Positions 40,393 through 49,986 of a stretch of 64,000 nucleotides of DNA are shown here, one piece after another. Below the pieces are notes generated by a model. It was not told the origin of the DNA and ran no database searches. It saw nothing but the letters and a program-made list of their open reading frames with translations. The stretch comes from Bacteroidota bacterium. Its GTDB lineage: Bacteria > Bacteroidota > Bacteroidia > Bacteroidales > GCA-2748055. The stretch is from the NCBI GenBank assembly GCA_024640885.1, contig JAHEEC010000007.1, positions 1 to 64,000 of the forward strand, written 5' to 3'. Position 1 is the stretch's first letter; each line of letters starts with the position of its first letter. Position numbers and translations under genes: made by a program.

Positions 40393-41970
40393 TCAGCGAA
40401 TTAAAGTTACATCACTATCAGGCAAATTGATCCTGATCCCGTTGATCCTTTGTTCCACATCGTTTTTGTAGGAGATTGTCATCAACAGGTTCCCCTCCTC
40501 ATCATATTTCTTCCAGTTCTTTTCACGGATTCCCATCTCATAATACTGTTCCTCCTTTATTGCTCCTGAAGGATAGAAGTATTTGTGCTTTTTATCTGGA
40601 TTACCCTGTGAGTAATTGCCTTCATAGCTGAGCGTTCCATCCTTGTAGAAATAGTTCCAGGGACCTTCCCTGAGCCCGATCACATAACGGCCCCGTTCCT
40701 CATGGTCACCTACCTGGTAGATCCACTCTCCCTCCATTTCACCACTGATATAATCGCCCTTTGTTAAAATATTTCCGCCCGTATCATATTCCACAAACAT
40801 CCCATCTTCCCTTCCATTAAAGTAACTCTCTTCCCTCCAGGTATTTCCATTGGGATAATACCAGGTCCAAAGACCCTGGTACCGGCCCCTCTCAAACCTT
40901 CCCTTCTGTTCTATCCCTCCACTTCGGAAATAGAAGGTCCAGGTACCCGAAGGCTGGTTATCCTGATAGGTACCCCTGGCCCTGACCTCTCCTGTGGGGT
41001 AAAATTCAGTCCAACCTCCCATCTTAATTCCCTGGTCATCAATAATTCCTTCTGAAATCTTCTGACCAAGTTCATTATAAAGATAGGCATTCTCCACCGT
41101 TCCTGTGGTATCATAAAACCTGTGAATGCCCACAGGGACACCCTCCTTATATCCGCCTGTAAATATTAACCTCCCCTCTTCATCATAGGTGCTTTTCATA
41201 TCCAGGAGCTCCCGCATATCCTCATCGATCTCCTCCATGATCTTCCCCCGTTCATACCTCATGGCCATCAACAGTTCCCCTCTTCCGTCAAACTCCCTGT
41301 AATACCCGTGAAGCTTGTCATCCAGGTAATTCTCTTCTTTTTTAATTTTACCATTTTCGTAATATTCCCGGTATGTCCCCTGCTTTCTTCCTTCGGAATC
41401 GATCCGGTTCACGCGTTCACGATTTACCATGTAGTTGTCCTTGTACTCCTCCACGGTCATGATTGTACTGTCCTTTGTAAACTCCCTTGACAATCCCTGT
41501 TTTTTACCGCCCTTGTAAAACACCATATACCTTAACTCACCGGTTGGATAGAAATAGTATGAATTTCCCTCCTTTTTTCCATTCACGTAAAGCTCTCTGG
41601 ATATTTCGGTGGGTTGGCCCGGATTCAAAGGGTTATCATAGGAATAGGAGATAGAATAACCGCTCTTTTCTCCGATCTTGTAGTTGATCCTCTGGGTAAG
41701 TTCTCCTGCCTGGTTGTAAAAATTCCATGTGCTGTCCAGTAAAAAATTGGTCCTTTTGCCCTCCGATTTTATAACTCCTGTGATATAATAGCTTTTCCAG
41801 AATCCGTCAGGTTTTTCATCCCTCATGATACCTTCGGTAGAAACCTGGCCGTTGGGATATAAGATCTGAACAAAACGGGTATCCTCATTGCCTTCCTGCC
41901 CGCTCAGTGGATCCATCCACAGCATGAGGCATGACAACAACAAAACGATTCCTTTTACCCTTGTGTGCAT
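40393..41970 (-). CDS. Secreted MORN/YwqK-type repeat protein
   Basis: Signal peptide; >10 repeats of the form 'YYPNGxxxxExxYxxGxxxGxWxxYxxxG'. Confidence 0.82.
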   Translation of the reverse strand: MHTRVKGIVLLLSCLMLWMDPLSGQEGNEDTRFVQILYPNGQVSTEGIMRDEKPDGFWKSYYITGVIKSEGKRTNFLLDSTWNFYNQAGELTQRINYKIGEKSGYSISYSYDNPLNPGQPTEISRELYVNGKKEGNSYYFYPTGELRYMVFYKGGKKQGLSREFTKDSTIMTVEEYKDNYMVNRERVNRIDSEGRKQGTYREYYENGKIKKEENYLDDKLHGYYREFDGRGELLMAMRYERGKIMEEIDEDMRELLDMKSTYDEEGRLIFTGGYKEGVPVGIHRFYDTTGTVENAYLYNELGQKISEGIIDDQGIKMGGWTEFYPTGEVRARGTYQDNQPSGTWTFYFRSGGIEQKGRFERGRYQGLWTWYYPNGNTWREESYFNGREDGMFVEYDTGGNILTKGDYISGEMEGEWIYQVGDHEERGRYVIGLREGPWNYFYKDGTLSYEGNYSQGNPDKKHKYFYPSGAIKEEQYYEMGIREKNWKKYDEEGNLLMTISYKNDVEQRINGIRINLPDSDVTLIR

Positions 41971-41980
41971 AGATATATCA

Positions 41981-42982
41981 TTACAATCGAAGGCTCTCTG
42001 AAATTTCCAGCATCCTTACTATGGATCCCCTGGCCCTATCCATCAATTTCTGTTCCAAAGTTATTTCAGGCAGTTCATACTTCAAAGTATTATAAATCTT
42101 TTTCAATGAAATAAGCTTCATATACCGGCAATCGTTGCAGGCGCAGGTCGAATCTTTTGGAGGAGCGGGAATGAAAGTTTTATGAGGACTCTCCTTCCTC
42201 ATCTGGTGCAGGATCCCCGATTCGGTGGCCACTATAAATTTCATCCCGGGATTCTTGATCGAATAATTCAGAAGTGAAGTGGTTGACCCAATGTGATCGG
42301 CCACGATCAGGATCGGCTTCTCACATTCCGGATGGGCTATAATCTGTGCATCAGGATTATCTTTTTTAAGCTCCAGTATCCTCTCCAGGCTGAACTCTTC
42401 ATGTACATGGCATGCACCGTCCCATATCACCATCTTCCTTCCTGTTACACTCTGGATATAGTTTCCCAGGTTTCTGTCCGGTGCAAAAATGATCTTCTCC
42501 TCCTCGGGAAGGCTCTGGACAATTTGCAGTGCGTTTGTGGAAGTGCAAATTATATCGGTCATCGCTTTAATCTCGGCAGTGGTATTTACATAGGAGATCA
42601 CAGTATGACCCGGATACTTTTTCTTAAAGGCAGCAAATTCCTCCGGTGGGCATGAATCTGCAAGCGAACACCCTGCCTGCAGATCCGGGATCAGCACCTT
42701 TTTATCAGGCGCCAGGATCTTGGCTGTTTCAGCCATAAAATGAACTCCCGCAAAAAGAATAATCTCTGCATTTGTAGCCGCAGCCTGTTGCGATAATCCA
42801 AGACTATCCCCCACATAATCAGCAATATCCTGTATTTCACCTTCCTGGTAAAAGTGGGCAAGGATCACTGCGTTCTTCTCCTTTCTCATTCGCTGGATCT
42901 CTGCCACCAGATCCAGGGAAGGATCCACATCCAGATCAATGAATCCCAGTTTATCGATATTCAGGTTTTTAACAGAATTCAT
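41981..42982 (-). CDS. nadA: Quinolinate synthase
   Basis: '[31 protein letters not shown]', '[27 protein letters not shown]', '[11 protein letters not shown]'. Confidence 0.96.
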   Translation of the reverse strand: MNSVKNLNIDKLGFIDLDVDPSLDLVAEIQRMRKEKNAVILAHFYQEGEIQDIADYVGDSLGLSQQAAATNAEIILFAGVHFMAETAKILAPDKKVLIPDLQAGCSLADSCPPEEFAAFKKKYPGHTVISYVNTTAEIKAMTDIICTSTNALQIVQSLPEEEKIIFAPDRNLGNYIQSVTGRKMVIWDGACHVHEEFSLERILELKKDNPDAQIIAHPECEKPILIVADHIGSTTSLLNYSIKNPGMKFIVATESGILHQMRKESPHKTFIPAPPKDSTCACNDCRYMKLISLKKIYNTLKYELPEITLEQKLMDRARGSIVRMLEISESLRL

Positions 42983-43065
42983 ATCTATTAAATATTATTA
43001 ATTAATTAAAAATATCTTTTAATGATGATGATAGGCAGTTCATATTGTTTTAAAAAAAGTGGAGG

Positions 43066-43073
43066 TATCTTTG
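43066..43073 (+). promoter_or_regulatory. Putative -7 box TATCTTTG in nadA/rpiB intergenic region
   Basis: TAnnTTTG match ~280 nt upstream of the rpiB ATG. Confidence 0.45.
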
Positions 43074-43104
43074 CAATTTTAACTATTGAAACATTAACCA
43101 CATT

Positions 43105-43177
43105 CTATTAACAGTTGAAAGATTTGTTAAGTTCTGAGAACGCGTAAGATAGAAATTGATTTAACAGTTGTTAATAG
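43105..43177. repeat. Inverted repeat CTATTAACA...TGTTAATAG plus direct repeat TTAACAGTTG
   Basis: 9-bp complementary arms at 43105-43113 and 43169-43177; TTAACAGTTG at 43108-43117 and 43161-43170. Confidence 0.5.
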
Positions 43178-43353
43178 CAATCTGATTTAATAAAAAGACG
43201 GCCGATTCAAAGATAGCGACTGTTGACAATCTGTTTATCATTTATACGATTATTTGGATCTGTTGCGGGCAGAAATGGATTGGGTGGAATTTGGGCAGGT
43301 TATTAAAAGGAATGAACAACAAATCAACCACTGGATTGTTAAAAACATGGATC

Positions 43354-43794
43354 ATGAAAAAAGAGATAGCAATAGCTTCTGATCATGCGGGCTACAAAAT
43401 GAAGCTGTCGGTCATCGAGCATCTGGAAAAGAGGGGCTACAGGGTGAAGGATTTCGGCACAGATTCGATCCTCCCTGTGGATTATCCTGATTTCGGACAC
43501 CCCCTGGCGATTGCGGTGGAAGAGGGATCCTTCCCGGTTGGAATTTCACTCTGCGGAAGCGGCAATGGCATTAATATGGTGACCAACAAGCATCAAAAGG
43601 TCAGGGGAGCGTTGTGCTGGAACAGGGAAATTGCAAGGCTGGCCAGAAGTCATAATGATGCCAATATCTGCTCTCTTCCCGCCAGGTTCATTGACCCGGA
43701 AATGGCCAAAGAGATTGTGGATATATTTTTGGAAACAGAGTTTGAAGGCGGAAGACACTGCCACAGGATAGAAAGCATTCCCCTCAATCATTGA
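43354..43794 (+). CDS. rpiB: Ribose-5-phosphate isomerase B
   Basis: 'IAIASDHAGYKMKLSVIEHLEKRGYRVKDFGTDS', 'GISLCGSGNGINMVTNKHQKVRGALC', 'HNDANICSLPARFI'. Confidence 0.94.
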   Translation: MKKEIAIASDHAGYKMKLSVIEHLEKRGYRVKDFGTDSILPVDYPDFGHPLAIAVEEGSFPVGISLCGSGNGINMVTNKHQKVRGALCWNREIARLARSHNDANICSLPARFIDPEMAKEIVDIFLETEFEGGRHCHRIESIPLNH

Positions 43795-44229
43795 ATGATG
43801 CTGTCCAATACAACAAAATATGCCATCAGGGCCCTCATTTACCTGGCGATATACTCCTCCGGGGAAAAAAAGGCCGGGATCAGGGAAATTTCTTCACAAC
43901 TGGGCATTCCCTCCCCATTCCTTGGAAAGATTCTCCAGGTGCTGGCCAGGCGCAAGATCCTGAACTCCACAAAAGGGCCCCATGGTGGCTTTTGCCTTCA
44001 AAAATCAGCCGCGGAGATATCCATTATGGAGATCGTTGAGATCATCGACGGGGCCGATGCTTTTGATGCCTGTGTGATCAGAACCACCAAATGCCGTCAC
44101 GATGCCCCGTGCAGCCTTCACGATAAATATGCACCGTTGAGGGCAGTGATGAAAAACCTCTATAATACAGAGTCCATCCAGGACCTGGCAAATCAATACA
44201 GGCAGGAGAAGGAGCGGATCAGGATCTGA
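43795..44229 (+). CDS. Rrf2 family transcriptional regulator
   Basis: 'MMLSNTTKYAIRALIYLAIYSSGEKKAGIREISSQLGIPSPFLGKILQVLARRKIL'; Cys-containing C-region. Confidence 0.92.
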   Translation: MMLSNTTKYAIRALIYLAIYSSGEKKAGIREISSQLGIPSPFLGKILQVLARRKILNSTKGPHGGFCLQKSAAEISIMEIVEIIDGADAFDACVIRTTKCRHDAPCSLHDKYAPLRAVMKNLYNTESIQDLANQYRQEKERIRI

Positions 44230-44611
44230 GTGATTTGAAAAGGCCCAGGTAAATTGCAATCCTATAAGCCAGGTAACCGGCCGCAAGACCGAAAAAATTG
44301 GCCAGCAGATCCAGCCATTCTGCCGCCCTGGTAGCCACCATCGTAGCCTGAAGAACCTCAATCAGGGCGCTCAGTATGAATATTACCAGGATCTGGACCA
44401 GGTGGATACCCAGGCAATTTTTATGGCAACGGCTCTCCAGCATTGCGACGAATCCAAACAGGGCATACATGGAAAAATGAACGATCTTATCCATGTAAGG
44501 GATCGAAAAAAGGGAAGAATCCGGGAAGTTATTGCTGGGTATAAGACTGACAAGCGCAATGGAGATGGCAATCAAAATAGAAAATTTATACCGGATGACG
44601 TAACTTAGCAT
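44219..44611 (-). CDS. VanZ family membrane protein
   Basis: 'LIPSNNFPDSSLFSIPYMDKIVHFSMYALFGFVAML...ALIEVLQ...RAAEWLDLLANFFGLAAGYLAY'. Start set to ATG at 44611. Confidence 0.82.
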   Translation of the reverse strand: MLSYVIRYKFSILIAISIALVSLIPSNNFPDSSLFSIPYMDKIVHFSMYALFGFVAMLESRCHKNCLGIHLVQILVIFILSALIEVLQATMVATRAAEWLDLLANFFGLAAGYLAYRIAIYLGLFKSLRS

Positions 44612-44656
44612 ATCTGCGGGATCCTTTACGCGCACAAATATGACAATAATTTCGCA

Positions 44657-47600
44657 ATGAAGCCGGACGAACTGCTTGCTTTTCTGAAAGGTGAAACCAT
44701 AGACACATGGTTTGACCTTGGCCTTTTCCTTGACAGGCTCCGGGAAGAGAAGCATTATCCTCCGTTTCAATTTGGCGGATCCTACGAGGAATTTAAAGAA
44801 GATCTGAGGAAAGGGGGGGTGGCCTTTGTCACTTTTCACTTCATGGTTGACGGGGTGACTGTGGAGGTGGAAAAGTATGCATCGCTGATCAGGCGTAATA
44901 TTCCGGGGATCCAGGTCCATTATATTGCAGGGGAGATCCATACCAGGACGGACCCCGGTATAGAAATGGATTATAAGCTATTCAGGATCCCCGAGCTTGC
45001 CGGATTTGACAGCTGGGAACTCTACCGGGATTTCTATTTTACAACACTTGAAAGGGGAAGTGACACCTACAACTCCCTGGTAAAAAGATTGTGGGAACAA
45101 ACACTGGTGATCATTGAAAAGCTGGGGGGCTACATTGAGCGTGAGAAGATCAATCTGCTCTATACAATAAACGTCTGCTCCAACCCGGGAAATATCGCCT
45201 TCGCCCTGGCCACAGTACTCCTTTCGGAATACCTTGGAATACCGGTGATCAATAATAACCACGATTTTTACTGGGAAGGGGGTATGTGCAGGTCAGAACG
45301 GGAAAAGTCAGGCACACATGCGGGACCCCGGGATTTTTTCTTTCACAATTGTCACCTGGGAGAGGTCTTCTCGCTCATTGAAGTATTGTTTCCATGGCAA
45401 TCACGTTCCTGGATCAATGTCAATATCAACAAGGGACAGACCAACCACCTGGTTCGCCTCAGGGGGCACAATCCGGCCAACGTAATGGAGATAGGCACAG
45501 CGGTGGACACCTCCAGGTATACCAAAAATGACAAGCGGAAAAACATCACCACATTCATCCAGGTGGAGAAAATCCTGTCGAGATACGGGGACCAGCTCGT
45601 CAGCTATTCTGTGGATGACGTCCTCAGGGGCGGACTGGTCGAACCGGCCAATCCGGGGCCCATCCTGATCGGAACCCGCACTGGCAGGGTGGGGGGGTTT
45701 ATCAGGGAAAATATAATTTTCCTGCAACCCACGAGGATCATCTCCAGGAAAAGGATCGAAACATCTTTTAGCCTGCTGGCAAAGATGCTTGAAGACCAGG
45801 AGATGCTTCACCGCTTCAGGAACACCCCTCAGCTGAAATTGACACTCCTGATCACGGGACCCATAGCCACAGGGCATTTTGGTTATTACCGCAAACTGGT
45901 GGAACGGTTCGGGGAATTGCTTGACATGTTGGGACCCTCCCTGAGAAAGCGGGTATACCTTGCGCTGTTTTTTGGTGAACTGGACCAGGCAGCCTTCAAG
46001 ACTCGGTTCAAAGCACCCGTCACCATTGCCGAACTCTATAACATCTCATCACTGGTCCTGCTGCCCAGCAAAACCGAGGGGAGGGGACTGCCCATCATCG
46101 AGGCCACCGCCTGCGGCACACCCATTTTTTGCAGGAGGTATGAGCCCGAGACCGTCTATTCAGAGGTGATCGGAGAACACCTTGAAGAGAAGGAAAGGTT
46201 AAAGGTGATGGAATTCAAGGGCAAGAAGATAACCAGCAGGATCGTGGCCCAGATCATAGACCGGGTTTTTTTCCCGCACAGGTATGCCGATGAATTCAGC
46301 CACAACAGGAGGGTTGTCCATAAGCGATACAGCCTGGATTCACTCAATGAGGATATTCACCAGATCCTGTACAGGATTTACAAACAGCTGAAAAGCAACG
46401 ACAAAACCCTCAGGATCGCCATGGAGTGCATGGATGATTACCGGGAGATGGTGACATTCACCAACGATGATCTGATGGAGTTGCTGGATACCAGGCACAG
46501 GCACTACCTTCCCGGTTACGGACGACTCCAGTTCATGCTCATGTTAAAATCGATCATCGATCCAAGCTATTTCAGGGTAGAGGAGCAACGGACGCGTGGC
46601 ATGGCTTTCCATTTTGCAAGGACCATCATCGAAAATGATCCGGATGCCGAGTTTGTGCCCCCCAAGACCATCAACCGGTTTTACAATGCAGTGGAGACGG
46701 TTTTTACAATCAGGGACGGGGAGAGACCCATCCAGCATGATCATTCAATGCCATACCGGCACCGCAACAGGAACCATTACCCTTACCAGGATTATACGTT
46801 CCAGGAGTTAACGGGATTAATTAATCTGCTTTATATCCGCATTGTGCACCCCTCCCCCCGGAACAGGGTCGATCTCAGCCCCCAGTTCTTTACCGACTGG
46901 GACCTTGCGCTGTTACAACTTACCGGAAGCAGTTACCTGGCTATCGATGACAGGAAGACACTCATTGAGAGGCTCCATGAAAACCTGCCAATAGCCTATT
47001 TCCCGGGGATCTACATAATGGTTGAGCTAGAATTTTTTGCCCTCCAGTCCATCAGGACCAGGTTGGGCCTCACCCTTGAAAGGATCATTACCAGGGAGTT
47101 GCTGGAGTCGGAAGCGATGAGCTTGCAACCGGTCTATATTTTTGCCCAGGACCGGAACCTTGGCAAACAACTGAACAAGGATGAGATTACAGATTATATC
47201 ATAAACGGAACCTCTCAAGAGCTGAAGCTGCTCTACGAGTTCAGGGTGATCCAGATCATTCGGACAAAGCAGGTGTGTGTTGGGATCCATTTCCCCCAGC
47301 TTGGCAGCAAAGCCCTGAAAGTATTGCGTAAGATCAGGGACCAGCACGGATATATCCTGACCAACCGGAGCAATGCAGCCGTGATGACCGATATGGTGAA
47401 TATGGATCGGTTTCACATCGGCCAGATATCCGGTCAGTTCATGGCCCACATCATGGGAATACCCATGGAAAGCGGTTATATACAGTACGTCCCCGCGGGT
47501 ATCCGGACAACCCTGGCCTATCCCACCCCTGTCCAAACTTCGAAGGATTTTGAGCGTGCCAGGAAAAGCAACCTGTACCTCTCGCTGGTAAAGAAATTAG

Positions 47601-48814
47601 GGGAAGAAAGAGTCATGAAGGCGATCCGTGAGGATGCGGTTAAAAACGGCAGCCCTTTGGCGCATGTGCTGAATTCCATGGTCGTCACCGCAAAAGAAAA
47701 GAAGAAGATAGACTTTGAATATTTGAGCGGGATTTACGGGGATGGATTGCCCTACAACGGGGTGATGGCCCGCCTGAGTTTCTCCGCAGTGCGATGGGAT
47801 TTCTCCGCAGTTGCCGGCAACGGAAAGCCCAGGTCGGTGCTCCGGTTTGTGAAGGAGTTTCAAAGGAAGACCGGAAAACCGGTTCAGATCGCATGGAATG
47901 GGGGTTACATTCTTAATGCCGAGCTGGTTGGCAAGCTGGCCCTTCCGGAAACCTACATCGGGACACCGCTGGGCTTGCTCATTTCGGATGGAAAAATGAT
48001 TTCGCCCCCCCTCTTTAACAAACCCGCACTTCTCTTTTTAAGGGATGGTACAATCCAGATCCAGAGGGTCAACTGTGCCCGTGGAATTCGCGTGGCCTGG
48101 GATTCAGGGGAGCTGGAACTGTCCGGAAAAGCATATAACACCACTGGAGGAAATGAGGGTTCAGGGTATTACGACCTGCTGTTTGCAGGAAATGAAATTC
48201 CGGGAAACGGGAGGGTGATCGTCAGGATGGCCGGAAATGAGGTCAAGGAAATTTTAAAGACCAGAAGCAACGAAAAGGTTCCCCAGGTACCGGTTGGAAT
48301 TACACTGGCAATCAATCCGGAGCAAATGCCCCAAGGATGGAGGGAGGGAATGAAACTCGACCTCTCCCTTCCGGGTTTCAATAACGTGCTTCACGCAGTG
48401 GAAGCCGGCCCCATGCTCCTGGACGGGGGAGAGCTCGCCATTGATATGAAACAGGAGGGATGGGAGACAGACCATTCCATTCGAACACAGGCCGCGAGGA
48501 TGGATGATACAGAGATGCGGGGACCAAAAATTGCGGTGGGGATCAACAAGAAGGGAGAGATGGCGGTGCTTGCCATCAACGGAAGGATCAGGGAATCGGT
48601 GGGTGCCACTCATGGAGAAATGGCTGGAATGCTGAAGGGTCTTGGTATGGAGCGGGCCATGGGATTTGACCCGGGAGGGAGCAGTACCCTGGTGGTGGAC
48701 GGAAGGGTTTTAAATATTGCCCCCTATAACGGACAATACGAGACCGATGTATATGCCCTTCCCCCCCAACCCAGGGTGGTTTCCAATGCCATCATTGGCT
48801 TTAGCCTCGATTAG
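44657..48814 (+). CDS. Multidomain protein: GT4-like glycosyltransferase, unassigned middle region, C-terminal phosphodiester glycosidase (NAGPA-like)
   Basis: N-terminal 'IPVINNNHDFYWEGG' and 'LVLLPSKTEGRGLPIIEATACGTPIFCRRYEPE' (GT-B donor site). C-terminal 'PVQIAWNGGYILNAE...IGTPLGLLISDGKMISPP...AMGFDPGGSSTLVVDGRVLN' (NAGPA family). No N-terminal signal peptide seen. Confidence 0.82.
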   Translation: MKPDELLAFLKGETIDTWFDLGLFLDRLREEKHYPPFQFGGSYEEFKEDLRKGGVAFVTFHFMVDGVTVEVEKYASLIRRNIPGIQVHYIAGEIHTRTDPGIEMDYKLFRIPELAGFDSWELYRDFYFTTLERGSDTYNSLVKRLWEQTLVIIEKLGGYIEREKINLLYTINVCSNPGNIAFALATVLLSEYLGIPVINNNHDFYWEGGMCRSEREKSGTHAGPRDFFFHNCHLGEVFSLIEVLFPWQSRSWINVNINKGQTNHLVRLRGHNPANVMEIGTAVDTSRYTKNDKRKNITTFIQVEKILSRYGDQLVSYSVDDVLRGGLVEPANPGPILIGTRTGRVGGFIRENIIFLQPTRIISRKRIETSFSLLAKMLEDQEMLHRFRNTPQLKLTLLITGPIATGHFGYYRKLVERFGELLDMLGPSLRKRVYLALFFGELDQAAFKTRFKAPVTIAELYNISSLVLLPSKTEGRGLPIIEATACGTPIFCRRYEPETVYSEVIGEHLEEKERLKVMEFKGKKITSRIVAQIIDRVFFPHRYADEFSHNRRVVHKRYSLDSLNEDIHQILYRIYKQLKSNDKTLRIAMECMDDYREMVTFTNDDLMELLDTRHRHYLPGYGRLQFMLMLKSIIDPSYFRVEEQRTRGMAFHFARTIIENDPDAEFVPPKTINRFYNAVETVFTIRDGERPIQHDHSMPYRHRNRNHYPYQDYTFQELTGLINLLYIRIVHPSPRNRVDLSPQFFTDWDLALLQLTGSSYLAIDDRKTLIERLHENLPIAYFPGIYIMVELEFFALQSIRTRLGLTLERIITRELLESEAMSLQPVYIFAQDRNLGKQLNKDEITDYIINGTSQELKLLYEFRVIQIIRTKQVCVGIHFPQLGSKALKVLRKIRDQHGYILTNRSNAAVMTDMVNMDRFHIGQISGQFMAHIMGIPMESGYIQYVPAGIRTTLAYPTPVQTSKDFERARKSNLYLSLVKKLGEERVMKAIREDAVKNGSPLAHVLNSMVVTAKEKKKIDFEYLSGIYGDGLPYNGVMARLSFSAVRWDFSAVAGNGKPRSVLRFVKEFQRKTGKPVQIAWNGGYILNAELVGKLALPETYIGTPLGLLISDGKMISPPLFNKPALLFLRDGTIQIQRVNCARGIRVAWDSGELELSGKAYNTTGGNEGSGYYDLLFAGNEIPGNGRVIVRMAGNEVKEILKTRSNEKVPQVPVGITLAINPEQMPQGWREGMKLDLSLPGFNNVLHAVEAGPMLLDGGELAIDMKQEGWETDHSIRTQAARMDDTEMRGPKIAVGINKKGEMAVLAINGRIRESVGATHGEMAGMLKGLGMERAMGFDPGGSSTLVVDGRVLNIAPYNGQYETDVYALPPQPRVVSNAIIGFSLD

Positions 48815-48817
48815 CAT

Positions 48818-49975
48818 ATGGGAGGAATTTACATACATATTCCATTTTGCCGGCAGGCTTGCCGGTACTGTGACTTCTTCTTTAGGGTGAGCCTCGGTCA
48901 CATGGATGGATTTGTGGATCAACTGGTGCAGGAGATCCTCCTTCGCGGGAAGGAACATCCGGGAGACCCCATGCAAACCCTTTACCTTGGAGGCGGAACA
49001 CCCTCCCTGCTTTCGCCCGGGCAGCTGGAAAGGATCCTGGGGGCCATCCATCGCTCCTTTACATTTCGCAGGGACGCAGAGATCACCATGGAGTGCAATC
49101 CCGATGACCTGGATCCCCTTTTCCTTGACCGCCTGGCAAACCAAGGATTCAACCGCCTCAGCATAGGGGTACAGTCATTTCATGAACGGGATTTGCAACT
49201 GATGCGCAGGTCGCATAGCTCCGAGCAGGCAGAAAGAAGTGTGAAGAACGCTGCAACCGCAGGTTTTGAGAACATTACCATGGACCTCATTTATGGAATT
49301 CCAGGCCAGTCCTCTTTTGAGTGGGAAGAGAACCTGGCCAGGGCGATTTCCCTGCCCATCGCTCACCTGTCGGCCTACCACCTCACTTTTGAGAACGGGA
49401 CCGTTTTTGACCACTGGAGGAAAAAAGGCCGGTTGCTTCCAGTCCCCGAAGAAGAGAGCCTGCACCAGTATGAATTGCTCCGGGAGCACCTTCTTGCAGC
49501 GGGATTTGAACACTATGAGATCTCAAATTTCGCGCGGGGGGGGAAAATGTCGGAACACAACATGATCTACTGGAACGGGATGCCCTACCTTGGGATGGGG
49601 CCATCCGCACACTCTTTTGATGGCACCGCCAGGAGCTGGAATATATCGTCACTCAAAGGGTACGTGGATGGAATGAAGGCAGGAAAAGGTATCAGCCAGG
49701 CAGAGATTCTGACTACGCAGGAACGGTATCACGACTACCTGATCACCTCTCTGCGAACCCGGTGGGGCGCAGATCCCGGCCATATCCAAACACAGTTCGG
49801 GGATGAGTTCAGGGATCATTTCGACAGGAAGGCCCGGTTGTTCCTGGAAGAGGGATCCATGTGGATCACCGGACAGCGGGTAGCCATCCAGCCGAACCGG
49901 TGGTTGATTACCGATCATATCCTGCGGGAGCTCTTTGTGGATCAGCACGGGCATTCATCACATGGGGTACCTTGA
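48818..49975 (+). CDS. hemW: Radical SAM family heme chaperone HemW
   Basis: 'GIYIHIPFCRQACRYCDFFF' (CxxxCxYCDF), 'TLYLGGGTPSLL', 'GVQSFHERDLQLMRRSHSSEQA'. Confidence 0.94.
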   Translation: MGGIYIHIPFCRQACRYCDFFFRVSLGHMDGFVDQLVQEILLRGKEHPGDPMQTLYLGGGTPSLLSPGQLERILGAIHRSFTFRRDAEITMECNPDDLDPLFLDRLANQGFNRLSIGVQSFHERDLQLMRRSHSSEQAERSVKNAATAGFENITMDLIYGIPGQSSFEWEENLARAISLPIAHLSAYHLTFENGTVFDHWRKKGRLLPVPEEESLHQYELLREHLLAAGFEHYEISNFARGGKMSEHNMIYWNGMPYLGMGPSAHSFDGTARSWNISSLKGYVDGMKAGKGISQAEILTTQERYHDYLITSLRTRWGADPGHIQTQFGDEFRDHFDRKARLFLEEGSMWITGQRVAIQPNRWLITDHILRELFVDQHGHSSHGVP

Positions 49976-49986
49976 ACTTGCCTCTC

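Noticed and set aside
43470-43485. TGTGGATTA in rpiB as a DnaA box / origin signal
   Set aside because: Single imperfect match inside a coding region; no cluster of DnaA boxes or AT-rich unwinding element.
44612-44941. N-terminal extension of the VanZ ORF (44219-44941)
   Set aside because: Overlaps the fusion gene's start on the opposite strand; the VanZ hydrophobic start is at 44611.
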